Assembly: GCA_005889135.1 (NCBI GenBank)
Contig: VBEK01000005.1
Location: 1-38,018 of the forward strand
Source: Chloroflexota bacterium
GTDB lineage: Bacteria > Chloroflexota > Dormibacteria > Dormibacterales > Dormibacteraceae
Direction: 5' to 3'
DNA: 38,018 bases
Shown here: piece by piece, positions 8,018 through 14,772 of the stretch
How the letters are laid out: each line of letters starts with the position of its first letter
Numbering within the stretch: position 1 is the first letter of the stretch
The notes under the pieces: generated by a model
Databases searched by the model: none
Seen by the model: only the letters and a program-made list of their open reading frames with translations
What the model was told of the DNA's origin: nothing
Made by a program: the position numbers and the translations under genes

Positions 8018-8166
8018 AACCCCTCGTTAGTCGCGACTATCGCGGGTCTTGGAGCCCGGAACCCCTCGTTAGTCGCGACTATCGCGGGTCTTGGAGTCCC
8101 GAACCCCTCGTTAGTCGCGACTATCGCGGGTCTTGGAGCCCCGCATCCGTTGGTTAGTCGCGACTA
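8018..8166. repeat. 42-bp tandem repeat, about 3.5 copies, each with the perfect palindrome TAGTCGCGACTA
   Basis: Units begin at 8018, 8060 and 8102 with a nearly invariant 42-base period; copies 1-3 differ only at one or two bases near the unit junction. A fourth, partial unit is shifted by one base and diverged on its left side, but keeps GTTAGTCGCGACTATC. The 12-bp palindrome lies at 8028-8039, 8070-8081, 8112-8123 and 8155-8166. The period equals about four helical turns, so successive palindromes face the same side of the helix. The array fills the 179-base gap between two convergent genes, so it is not a promoter for either. There is no spacer diversity, so it is not CRISPR. A protein-binding array, an intergenic repeat family or a terminator region are all possible. 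Confidence 0.92.
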
Positions 8167-8181
8167 TCAGCGAAATCGCCG

Positions 8182-9078
8182 TCAGGCCCGGCTGAGAAGC
8201 TCCGAGACGATCTCCCGGTCGTGGACGAGGGACGCGAAGTGCCCTTCGTCGTGCCAGATGCGGAAGTCGACCTTCGGCAGCTGCGCGACCACGCGCCGGG
8301 CAGCCGACAGCGGCGCGTTCTTGTCGTCGTCGCCGTGCCACCACGCGACCGAGGTCGCGATCACCGAAGGATCGAAGTCCCAATCGCCATGCATCGCGAA
8401 CGACTCGTCTGTCCAGCCCTCGGCGCCCTGCTTCAACGTCTCGGCCAGGTTCTCACGCTCGATCCGCTGCCACGCGGGATCGGCCATCAGCTTGCGGTCG
8501 GTCTCCGGCGCGTCCTTCAGCACTCCGGCCATGCCCTCTGCGCCGAGCAGCCGCTCCCGGATCTGCACGAGCAGGTCGAACAGCTCCTGCCATCCCTTCT
8601 CGGCCGCGGCGTAGCCCTGGGCGTTCACACCGACCAGCTGGTTCACCTCGTCCGGCTCCAGCGGTGTACCCCCCACCACCACCGTGGCCGCGGCGACCAG
8701 GTCGGGGTGGCGTGCGGCCAGGGCAAGGACGTGCGGCCCACCGCCGCTCGTGCCCATCGCCGGGATGCGCTCGACGCCGTGCGCCCTCACGACCGCGGCG
8801 AGATCGTCGGCGACGTCGGCGATCCCGCGGCCGGGCTTGCGCGTCGACCCGCCGTATCCGGGCCGGTCGATCATCAGGTAGCGCACCCCGAGCGCCTGCT
8901 GCACGCTCGAGTCCGGGTTGCGGTAGAGGCGCGATGCCGGTGTGCCCTGGATGCGAAGCAGCGGTGTGCCTTCCGGCTCGCCCCACCAGCGCCACGCCAT
9001 CTCCCGCCCGTCAGCCAGCGTGGTAATCCCGTCCTCGTACGCGACGCCGTCCCCGGTGTGCTGAATCGCGGTTTTCAC
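8182..9078 (-). CDS. Alpha/beta-fold hydrolase
   Basis: A 298-residue alpha/beta hydrolase. The oxyanion strand region is LLRIQGTPASR (near residue 45), the nucleophile is Ser111 in GTSGGG, the acid is probably in the WWHGDDDKNAPL segment, and the histidine is in WHDEGHFAS near the C-terminus. The long cap after the nucleophile helix (about residues 135-215) is helical. Substrate is not predictable. The open frame extends far upstream inside fixC, but the natural start is GTG 9078, which overlaps the fixC stop as GTGA, a standard translational-coupling arrangement. An internal ATG at about codon 27 would cut into the first strand. It is co-directional with fixC and converges with the oxidoreductase across the 42-bp repeat. 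Confidence 0.87.
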   Translation of the reverse strand: MKTAIQHTGDGVAYEDGITTLADGREMAWRWWGEPEGTPLLRIQGTPASRLYRNPDSSVQQALGVRYLMIDRPGYGGSTRKPGRGIADVADDLAAVVRAHGVERIPAMGTSGGGPHVLALAARHPDLVAAATVVVGGTPLEPDEVNQLVGVNAQGYAAAEKGWQELFDLLVQIRERLLGAEGMAGVLKDAPETDRKLMADPAWQRIERENLAETLKQGAEGWTDESFAMHGDWDFDPSVIATSVAWWHGDDDKNAPLSAARRVVAQLPKVDFRIWHDEGHFASLVHDREIVSELLSRA

Positions 9079-10388
9079 TTCATCGCCCACACGGACTTGA
9101 ACGTGTCCCAACCCATCTTGAGCAGACCCTCCTTGCGCAGCATCTTGAAGATCCTCGCCTGCTTGTCCCACTTCGACGTCCCGTCGACGCGGAAGAACTC
9201 GTCGAGCGCGCGGTCGGCCACCGACGGGTACCTGGTCAGCAGCTGCGGGTTGTGCTCCAGCAGCGGCACCGCCTTGTCGTACTTCTTCATGTCGGCCATG
9301 ACCCACGAGTGGTCGAGCTTGCCCCGGTACTCGGCGAGCCGGCGTTCGGAGAAGTCACCCACCTCCTTGGCGTGGACCACCGTCTCGCCCGCGAGCCGTC
9401 CTGACTCCATCGCCAGGTTCGACCCCTCCCGGTGCACGGGGTTGGAGAGCATCGCCGCGTCGCCGCACACCAGGTAGCCCGGCCCGCTCACCTTGGGGAT
9501 GCCGCGGTAGCCGCCTTCGGGGATGAGGTGCGCGAGGTACTCGACCGTCTCCGCTCCTCGCAGCAGCGGCTTGATCGCAGGGTGGCTCTTGAAGTGCTCC
9601 ATCAGGTCGTTGGGGGTGCGCAGCGTCTTGTTGAACTCGCTCAGCAGGGCTCCGCCGCCGACTGAGAGGGTGTCGCGGTTGGTGTAGATGAACATGAACC
9701 CGGACATACCCATCGTCGAGTCGCCGAAGCACTCGATGGTGCAGCCCTCGCCAGGGTCGCAGTTGAATCGCTCCTCGATCAGCCCCGGGTCGAGCTGCAT
9801 GATCTCCTTGACCGCCATCGCGACCTCGTCGGCACGCAGCTTGCGACGCAGCGGCCGGCCGGCGATGACCGTGCTCTCGAGCAGGCCCGAGCCGAGACCG
9901 ATGCCCTCGCAGACGATCGTGACCTCGGCGTAGAGGTCGTCGCCGCGACCGGTGCCGACGCCCACGACACGTCCGTCCTTGACGATCAGGCGGTCGACCA
10001 CCGTCTCGGGCACGACCATCGCCCCGGCCTTCTCGGCCTGCTCCGCAAACCACGCGTCGAACCGCGCGCGCAGCACCGAGTAGGAGTGCGGGTGCTGGCG
10101 GTTGCGCAGGTTCTTGTAGTCGATGCCGATCGCGGCCTCGGGCGTCATCAGCCAGCGGCGCTCCTCGATGATCGGCCGCTCCAGCGGGGCCTGCTTCCAG
10201 TCCTCGCCTACGATCTCCTCGAGGTAGTGGTTGTAGAGGATGCCCCCCATGACGTTCTTCGAGCCCGGCTTCGCCCCCCGCTCGAGCAGCGCCACCTGCA
10301 GGCCGGCCTTGGCCATGGTGATCGCCGCCGCCGTTCCCGCCGGACCCGCGCCGACGACGACGGCGTCGAATTTCTCCTCGTCTCCCAT
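9075..10388 (-). CDS. fixC: FixC-like electron transfer flavoprotein:quinone oxidoreductase, FAD-dependent
   Basis: About 437 residues. The N-terminal dinucleotide-binding motif is VVVGAGPAGTAAA followed by LLERGAKPGSKN, and the family marker GGILYNHYLEEI comes next. Later motifs are YSVLRARFDAWFAEQAE, CEGIGLGSG and the FAD-closing VCGDAAMLSNPVHREGSN. FixC passes electrons between the FixAB electron-transfer flavoprotein and quinone, usually with the ferredoxin-like FixX. None of fixA, fixB or fixX is adjacent; an alpha/beta hydrolase sits where fixX is often found. The start is taken as ATG 10388; a TTG at 10397 is in frame three codons earlier. The gene is back to back with coaE, leaving only nine bases between starts, and no clear Shine-Dalgarno spacing is present for either. 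Confidence 0.88.
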   Translation of the reverse strand: MGDEEKFDAVVVGAGPAGTAAAITMAKAGLQVALLERGAKPGSKNVMGGILYNHYLEEIVGEDWKQAPLERPIIEERRWLMTPEAAIGIDYKNLRNRQHPHSYSVLRARFDAWFAEQAEKAGAMVVPETVVDRLIVKDGRVVGVGTGRGDDLYAEVTIVCEGIGLGSGLLESTVIAGRPLRRKLRADEVAMAVKEIMQLDPGLIEERFNCDPGEGCTIECFGDSTMGMSGFMFIYTNRDTLSVGGGALLSEFNKTLRTPNDLMEHFKSHPAIKPLLRGAETVEYLAHLIPEGGYRGIPKVSGPGYLVCGDAAMLSNPVHREGSNLAMESGRLAGETVVHAKEVGDFSERRLAEYRGKLDHSWVMADMKKYDKAVPLLEHNPQLLTRYPSVADRALDEFFRVDGTSKWDKQARIFKMLRKEGLLKMGWDTFKSVWAMK

Positions 10389-10397
10389 CCTTTCCAA

Positions 10398-10991
10398 TTG
10401 AAGCTGATTGGGCTGACGGGCGGCGCCGGGTCAGGGAAGTCGACGGTGGCCGAGATGTTCCGCGAGCTTGGCGCCGCGGTCGTCGACGCCGACGAGGCGA
10501 CGCATGCCGTCTACGCGCCCGGCACACCCGGCTTTGAAGCCGTCGTCCGCGAGTTCGGCGAGGAGTTCGTCCGCAACGGAGAGATCGACAGGAAGAAGCT
10601 CGGCGAGGTGGTGTTCAACGACCCGGCGGAGCGGCGGCGGCTCAACGCGATCGTCCACCCACTCGTGCGCCAGTGGATGGCCGAGCGCACCGCCGAGGCG
10701 GTAGAGGGCGGCGCGGAGGTCGTGGTCCAGGACGTGCCGCTGCTGTTCGAGAACAGCCTCCAGGGACTGTTCTCCGGCACAGTCCTCGTGTACGCGCGTC
10801 CGGCGATCCAGGTCAGGCGACTGATCGAGGAGCGCGGGCTCTCCGCCGCCCGCGCCGACGCCGTCCTGGCGGCGCAGATGCCGATCGACGAGAAGCGACC
10901 GCTCGCCGACTTCGTCATCGACAACAACGGCTCTCTCGACGAGACACGCCGCCAGGTCGAGGAGGTGTGGGCTACAGTCCGACCTCGCTGA
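10398..10991 (+). CDS. coaE: Dephospho-CoA kinase
   Basis: A 197-residue protein matching the usual CoaE length. It performs the last step of coenzyme A synthesis, phosphorylating the 3'-hydroxyl of dephospho-CoA with ATP. The P-loop is GGAGSGKST (residues 8-16), the substrate-binding AAVVDADEATH follows, then the FGEEFVRNGEIDRKKLGEVVF lid region, HPLVRQWM and VVVQDVPLLFE, all standard. The only start that retains the first strand is TTG 10398. It lies in the palindrome CAATTG (10395-10400), whose other half is a TTG of fixC. A weak CANNNT box (CATCCT, 10386-10391) sits six bases upstream, in keeping with leaderless starts elsewhere here. The 3' end overlaps the convergent AMACR-like gene by 20 bases. 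Confidence 0.93.
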   Translation: MKLIGLTGGAGSGKSTVAEMFRELGAAVVDADEATHAVYAPGTPGFEAVVREFGEEFVRNGEIDRKKLGEVVFNDPAERRRLNAIVHPLVRQWMAERTAEAVEGGAEVVVQDVPLLFENSLQGLFSGTVLVYARPAIQVRRLIEERGLSAARADAVLAAQMPIDEKRPLADFVIDNNGSLDETRRQVEEVWATVRPR

Positions 10992-12036
10992 GCAGCTCGC
11001 CGGTGTGCTCCCCGAGGTCCGGCGCGCGACCCTCGCGGGCACGCTCGAACAGCCGGCGCGCCACCACCTGCGGATGCGAGGCGACCTCGTCGAGGTCGAG
11101 GACCGGCTCGCAGCACGCGTCCAGGGAGGCCAGGACCTCCTCCCACTCGTCTCGGGCCTTCGTCTTGAAGATCGTCTCGAGCGTCTTCTGCGTCTCGAGA
11201 TCCTCCGAGTACTGCTGCTCGACGAGATCGGGCCTGTCCAGCGCCCCGCAGAGGTTGCGCCAGAACTTCGGTTCCAGCGCCGCAACGCTGTAGTAGCGGC
11301 CGTCTCTGCATTCGTAGACGCGGTAGCACGCGTAGCGTCCCCCTAGCCGCTGGTCGCCGCGCGCGACACGCTCGCCGGCGGCCCTCGCCGCGAACGCCAG
11401 TGCCAGCCAACCGACAGCGGCGTCGGTCATCGCCACGTCCAGCCGGCGGCCTTCGCCGCCGCGCTGCACCGCGACCAGCGCTCCAAGGATTGCCACCGCC
11501 GCCTGCACGCCACCGCCGCCGATGTCCGCGACCTGCACCGACAGCGGCACCGGCGGCCCCTCGCGCTCGCCGTTCAACCCGAGGCCTCCTGCGATCGCCA
11601 TGTAGTTGAGGTCGTGGCCGGCCCGGAGCGCGTATGGGCCGTCCTGGCCGTAGCCGGTGAGCGAGCACACGACCAGACTTGGTTTCCGGGCGTGCAGCAC
11701 GTCCCAGCCGAGGCGCAGCCTTTCCATGACGCCGGGGCGGTTGCCCTCGACCAGCACTTGCGCCGTGTCCACGAGGCGGAGGAGCGCATCCCGGCCGCGG
11801 TCGGTCTTGAGGTCCAGGGCGACGCTGCGCTTGTTGCGGTTCAACGCGTCGAACAGCGCGCTCCGTCCGTCGACCAGCGGCGGCGTCCAGCGCATGTAGT
11901 CGCCGGTCTCCGGCTCTTCGACCTTGATGACGTCCGCGCCCATGTCGGCCAGCTGCTGGGTGCAGAAGGCGCCTGGCAGCAGCCGCGTGAGGTCCAGGAC
12001 CCTGATCCCGTCCAGCGGCTTATCGATCTCGGTCAT
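10972..12036 (-). CDS. CaiB/BaiF family protein, alpha-methylacyl-CoA racemase type
   Basis: A 354-residue class III CoA-transferase-fold protein. The N-terminal GIRVLDLTRLLPGAFCTQQLADMGADVIKVE is the family signature, and MRWTPPLVDGRSALFDALNRNKRS follows. Three positions match the racemase branch: the AGHDLNY histidine, the aspartate in VQVADIGGGG, and the glutamate in AALEPKFW. In alpha-methylacyl-CoA racemases these supply the proton-shuttling residues that invert the 2-methyl stereocentre of branched acyl-CoAs ahead of beta-oxidation; CoA transferases of this fold lack the GHDLNY arrangement. This fits the SCP2, FixC and thioesterase genes nearby as acyl-CoA metabolism. The start is ATG 12036. 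Its end overlaps coaE by 20 bases on the opposite strand. Confidence 0.85.
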   Translation of the reverse strand: MTEIDKPLDGIRVLDLTRLLPGAFCTQQLADMGADVIKVEEPETGDYMRWTPPLVDGRSALFDALNRNKRSVALDLKTDRGRDALLRLVDTAQVLVEGNRPGVMERLRLGWDVLHARKPSLVVCSLTGYGQDGPYALRAGHDLNYMAIAGGLGLNGEREGPPVPLSVQVADIGGGGVQAAVAILGALVAVQRGGEGRRLDVAMTDAAVGWLALAFAARAAGERVARGDQRLGGRYACYRVYECRDGRYYSVAALEPKFWRNLCGALDRPDLVEQQYSEDLETQKTLETIFKTKARDEWEEVLASLDACCEPVLDLDEVASHPQVVARRLFERAREGRAPDLGEHTGELLSEVGL

Positions 12037-12081
12037 ACGTTGGTAGGAGACTGACGGCGGTCACGCATGCGTTAATACGGC

Positions 12082-12624
12082 ATGGAAGAGTCCGGTTCCA
12101 GCATGCGTCCTTCCCCACATCTTGGCGAGATGTCGATCAAAGTGCCGGCGCCGTTCGCCGGCATATCCGACCTCGGCTTCACGGCCCAGTACCGCGCCCA
12201 GCAGTTCAACGAGCCGCAGCGCGACGTGCCCCTCCTATTCGAGGGCCCTCCGCCGCCGATGGAGCGGCTGGCCGGCATCCTCCAGGTCCTGAGCGGGTCG
12301 AAGTCCGCGTCGTACGCCTGGACCGACCCGGTGATGCTCGGCGATGGCGTCGTCATACTCGCGTACCGCGACCGCAGCGTCGCCGTCTCGGGGCAGACGC
12401 TCTCCGACGGCGCCCGTATCGCCGACTACGTGCTGAACCTCGTGCGGCCGGTGGTCTTCACGTTCCTCCACGACTGCGCCGCGATCGCCCACCTGCGGCT
12501 CTCCGACGTGATCGAGATGCGCGTGACCGCCGAAAGTAAGCGGGTCGCCGGGTTCACGCTTCCGCTCGCGGACATCGTCCAGCCGAACGGAAACCGCCTG
12601 CTGTGGGAGACAGCCTCCTCGTAG
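12082..12624 (+). CDS. Hypothetical protein, about 180 residues, no family recognised
   Basis: I do not recognise this protein. The product would be soluble, with mixed alpha/beta character: an N-terminal polar stretch, FEGPPPPMERLAGILQVLSG around residue 55, a hydrophobic VVILAYRDRSVAVSG, then RPVVFTFLHDCAAIAHLRLSDVIEMRV and a C-terminal LPLADIVQPNGNRLLWE. No membrane segment or signal peptide is evident. ATG 12082 is the first start; ATGs at 12103 and 12130 are also in frame and could be real, because the first 16 residues look unstructured. It stands alone, divergent from the AMACR-like gene; the 45-base gap contains the palindrome ACGCATGCGT (12063-12072). Its stop codon is embedded in a strong hairpin. 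Confidence 0.7.
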   Translation: MEESGSSMRPSPHLGEMSIKVPAPFAGISDLGFTAQYRAQQFNEPQRDVPLLFEGPPPPMERLAGILQVLSGSKSASYAWTDPVMLGDGVVILAYRDRSVAVSGQTLSDGARIADYVLNLVRPVVFTFLHDCAAIAHLRLSDVIEMRVTAESKRVAGFTLPLADIVQPNGNRLLWETASS

Positions 12625-12651
12625 GGGAAACCTTGCCAGGTTTCCCCTACG
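12620..12651 (+). terminator. Strong stem-loop spanning the stop codon of the hypothetical gene
   Basis: A perfect 14-bp inverted repeat: left arm 12620-12633, loop TGCC 12634-12637, right arm 12638-12651. The TAG stop (12622-12624) is inside the left arm. No U-tract follows, so it is an L-shaped or U-less terminator, or an mRNA-end stabiliser. Confidence 0.65.
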
Positions 12652-12681
12652 TCGCGACGCTCAACGGCGCTTCGCGAAGCG
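12650..12681. repeat. Two short perfect palindromes after the hairpin
   Basis: CGTCGCGACG (12650-12659) and CGCTTCGCGAAGCG (12668-12681) follow the 12620-12651 hairpin within 30 bases. The surrounding noncoding stretch, 12652-12795, holds nothing else I can support. Short GC palindromes are common in GC-rich DNA, so function is uncertain. Confidence 0.4.
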
Positions 12682-12795
12682 ATCCGACATGGGAGACATT
12701 CGCGCCGGATTCGCGTCGCTAACCCCTTCCGGCAAAGTTGAACGCCAAATAACCACTCGAGACGACGATTGGGGGTCATTACTGCGAAGCGTGTC

Positions 12796-12818
12796 GCGGC
12801 CGGAGTGAATCCGGCCGC
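12796..12818 (-). terminator. Hairpin downstream of the Ser/Pro-rich membrane protein gene
   Basis: A perfect 9-bp stem (12796-12804 with 12810-12818) and a 5-base loop, GC-rich, 17 bases beyond the stop of the 79-residue minus-strand gene. There is no U-run. Position and shape suit a transcription terminator. Confidence 0.55.
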
Positions 12819-12835
12819 CAGGGCGACGTAGCCCG

Positions 12836-13075
12836 CTATGTCGTCGGCGAAGCGCTCGGCGACGGAGAGGCGCTTCGCGACGGCGACGCTGAAGGGGTCG
12901 GACTGTGCACGCTGCTGGAGCGGGCGCTGCTCGAGGTGTTGAGGTTCGGCGTGGTGATCGGGCTCGGGCTGACGTTGGCGAAGTAGAGAGCCACCGGCAC
13001 GACGACCATGCCGGCGACGACGGTCAGGACGAACGTGACCGCACCCCACTCTCGCCGCAGCACCGCCCAGTTCAC
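12836..13075 (-). CDS. Small single-pass membrane protein with Ser/Pro/Thr-rich tail
   Basis: A 79-residue protein. Residues 1-10 include three arginines or acidic residues (LRREWG), residues 12-33 are one hydrophobic helix (FVLTVVAGMVVVPVALYFA), and residues 34-79 consist largely of Ser, Pro, Thr and Ala with repeated PSASPS units. A basic or mixed N-terminus followed by a helix and an extracytoplasmic Ser/Pro tail fits a signal-anchor protein whose tail may traverse or contact the cell wall. No family is recognised. Codon bias (G/C in third position) agrees with coding, and a hairpin follows the stop. It lies 69 bases downstream of another small gene on the same strand. The repeat-rich tail means the frame could be partly fortuitous, hence moderate confidence. 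Confidence 0.62.
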   Translation of the reverse strand: MNWAVLRREWGAVTFVLTVVAGMVVVPVALYFANVSPSPITTPNLNTSSSARSSSVHSPTPSASPSRSASPSPSASPTT

Positions 13076-13138
13076 GAGGGCGAAATTCTACAGACGGCTG
13101 GAGATCGTCGTCGAGCGCTCAGGTCCGGCCGCCAGACG

Positions 13139-13157
13139 CGACGACTAATAGTCGTCG
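13139..13157 (-). terminator. Inverted repeat across the stop of the 88-residue gene
   Basis: Arms CGACGACTA (13139-13147) and TAGTCGTCG (13149-13157) flank one base; as RNA it would fold as a 7-bp stem with a 5-base loop. It includes the TAG stop at 13145-13147 and the Asp codons before it, so part of the symmetry may come from coding for DDDY. There is no U-tract. Confidence 0.35.
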
Positions 13158-13411
13158 TCGTTGGAGTTGAGCCCTTCCTCTTCCTTCTTCTTGCGCTGGT
13201 TCAGGAGTCGGATGAAGTCCTGGGCCCTCGCGAGCGCTTTCCAACGCTCCGGGAAGAAGTCTTGAACCAGGATCTGGCGGTCCGGTTGCTGGTAGACGGT
13301 GACGCACCATTTGTTGAGCGTGCGCGAGACTTCGACCTCGAAGTCCTTCTCCGCGGTCTCATACCGAACCACCTTGTCGTCGTCGAATCTCTTGCGTCCT
13401 GAAACAGCCAT
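13145..13411 (-). CDS. Small hypothetical protein, charged C-terminus
   Basis: An 88-residue protein from ATG 13411. It begins MAVSGRKRFDDDKVVRYE, continues with an alternating stretch that reads like beta strands (FEVEVSRTLNKWCVTVYQQ), then a predicted helix (PERWKALARAQDFIRLLNQRKKKEEEG) and an acidic NSNDDDY tail. There is no membrane segment, and no family is recognised. It could be a small nucleic-acid- or protein-binding factor, but nothing proves this. It is on the same strand as the Ser/Pro-rich membrane protein gene 69 bases downstream and lies 71 bases after galU, which is also on the minus strand. Confidence 0.65.
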   Translation of the reverse strand: MAVSGRKRFDDDKVVRYETAEKDFEVEVSRTLNKWCVTVYQQPDRQILVQDFFPERWKALARAQDFIRLLNQRKKKEEEGLNSNDDDY

Positions 13412-13482
13412 AGGTAAATCACTCGGGCGGGGATGCGGCTCATTGAGCGACTACTGATTATAGGCGCGTAAACGAAGTTCCC

Positions 13483-14385
13483 CTAGCGGGGCTCAGGCGA
13501 GGCTTCGAGGAGCTCGCGGAGGAGGGGTATGAGGTCCTCGCGGAGGCCCTCTCGCTTCATCGCCAGCATCAGGTTGGCCCGCAGGTAGCCCGGGACCGTG
13601 CCGGTGTCGTAGTAGTCGCCCTCGAACTCCACCCCGACGACTGGCTGCCGGCCGATCGTCCGCTTGATCGCGTCCACCAGCTGGATCTCGTTGCCGGCGC
13701 CCGGCTCGCCGCGGTCGAGCTCGTCGAACACGCCGGGAAGGAGCACGTACCGCCCCAGGGCGGCAAGGTCCGAAGGCGCGTCGTCGGCAGGCGGCTTCTC
13801 GACGATGTCCGTGACCTCGTGGATCCCGCCTTTGGAGCCCCTCGTGGCGATGATGCCGTAGCGGCTCACCTCGCTCCGGGGCACTCGCCTGACCGCCAGC
13901 ACAGTCGCCCCCGTCTTGCCATGCGCGTCGATCAGCTGTTTGAGCGCGGGCCGGGCCGCGCTCAGGATCACGTCGTCCGCGAGCAAGACCGCGCACGGCT
14001 CACCTTCGACGAGGAGGCGGGCCGTCCAGACCGCGTGCCCCAGGCCGCGAGGCTCCTTCTGCTGGACATAGGTGATCAGCAGCCGGTTGCTGAGGTCATC
14101 GACCTCGCCCAGGATGTGCAGGAGGTCGCCGCGGCCGCGCTCCTCGAGGTAGTGCTCCAGCTCGAGCGAGCGGTCGAAGTGGTCGACGATCGCGCGCTTG
14201 CCCCCGCCGGTGACCATGATCACCTGCTCGATGCCGCTCGCGATGGCCTCCTCGACGCCGTACTGGATGGTCGGCTTGTCGACGAGCGGGAGCATCTCCT
14301 TCGGCTGCGCTTTGGTCACGGGCAGAAAGCGCGTGCCGAGACCGGCCGCGGGAAAGATCGCCTTGCGCACCGAGGGCAGCGTCAT
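13483..14385 (-). CDS. galU: UTP--glucose-1-phosphate uridylyltransferase
   Basis: About 300 residues, the normal bacterial GalU length. It makes UDP-glucose from UTP and glucose-1-phosphate for polysaccharide and envelope glycolipid synthesis. The nucleotidyltransferase signature GLGTRFLPVTKAQPKEMLPLVDKP lies near the N-terminus, followed by YGVEEAIASGI, QKEPRGLGHAV, LLADDVI (the metal-binding Asp pair), IVEKP and GDYYDTGTVPGYL. The start is ATG 14385. A TTG three codons upstream is in frame but sits inside the spacer of the likely promoter: TAGATT lies exactly seven bases before ATG 14385, matching a leaderless transcript. It is divergent from a thioesterase gene whose start is only 17 bases away. 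Confidence 0.93.
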   Translation of the reverse strand: MTLPSVRKAIFPAAGLGTRFLPVTKAQPKEMLPLVDKPTIQYGVEEAIASGIEQVIMVTGGGKRAIVDHFDRSLELEHYLEERGRGDLLHILGEVDDLSNRLLITYVQQKEPRGLGHAVWTARLLVEGEPCAVLLADDVILSAARPALKQLIDAHGKTGATVLAVRRVPRSEVSRYGIIATRGSKGGIHEVTDIVEKPPADDAPSDLAALGRYVLLPGVFDELDRGEPGAGNEIQLVDAIKRTIGRQPVVGVEFEGDYYDTGTVPGYLRANLMLAMKREGLREDLIPLLRELLEASPEPR

Positions 14386-14392
14386 TGGGGAC

Positions 14393-14398
14393 AATCTA
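14393..14398 (-). promoter_or_regulatory. Candidate leaderless -10 box for galU
   Basis: TAGATT on the minus strand with a seven-base spacer to ATG 14385. The overlapping plus-strand sequence CAATCT (14392-14397) is five bases before ATG 14403 and may serve the divergent thioesterase. The whole gap is 17 bases. Confidence 0.5.
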
Positions 14399-14402
14399 TC
14401 GA

Positions 14403-14768
14403 ATGGACACCATCGAGGGCATCCGTCCCGGCATCGAGGGCCGTCTCGAGCGAGTGGTCGAGGGCGAGTTGCTGACTCGCCACGTCGGGGGCAAGGGCAC
14501 GTTCTCCACGCCGGCCATGGTGGGGCTGATGGAGATCACGAGCCACCGCTCGGTCGAACGCTTACTGCCGCCAGGCCACACCACGGTCGGCTACGAGATC
14601 CACGTCCGCCACCTGGCGCCGACCGCGCCCGGGCACACCATCGTCGTCACCTCCCACCTCAGCGAGGTCAAGGGCAACAAGCTCTATTTCGAGGTCGAGT
14701 GTCGCGAGGGCGACACGCTCCTCGGCACGGGCGTGCACAAGCGCGCCGTCGTGCTGGCCAACTTCTAG
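14403..14768 (+). CDS. Hotdog-fold thioesterase, fluoroacetyl-CoA thioesterase (FlK)-like
   Basis: A 121-residue single hotdog domain. The FlK-type pattern is visible: GKGTFSTPAMVGLMEITSH, giving the Thr and Glu used in catalysis, then LPPGHTTVGYEIHVRHLAPTAPG with the conserved histidine, and TSHLSEVKGNKLYFEVEC. Most genomic members hydrolyse ordinary short or medium acyl-CoAs rather than fluoroacetyl-CoA, so the family name should not be read as a substrate. The start is ATG 14403; an upstream in-frame GTG at 14385 would lie within the galU ATG. It is followed after four bases by the membrane-protein gene, so they are likely co-transcribed. Confidence 0.83.
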   Translation: MDTIEGIRPGIEGRLERVVEGELLTRHVGGKGTFSTPAMVGLMEITSHRSVERLLPPGHTTVGYEIHVRHLAPTAPGHTIVVTSHLSEVKGNKLYFEVECREGDTLLGTGVHKRAVVLANF

Positions 14769-14772
14769 TCCC

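Noticed and set aside
8018-8166. CRISPR array
   Set aside because: The units are contiguous and identical, with no unique spacers, and no cas genes are present.
12426-13049. 207-codon minus-strand frame across the unknown gene and the Ser/Pro gene
   Set aside because: It spans two hairpins and runs antisense to the end of the 180-residue gene; the alternative frame with a clean membrane helix (12836-13075) is better.
14403-14768. Fluoroacetate resistance function for the FlK-like thioesterase
   Set aside because: Only the hotdog family can be supported. No fluorinase or fluorometabolite genes are nearby, and most family members act on ordinary acyl-CoAs.
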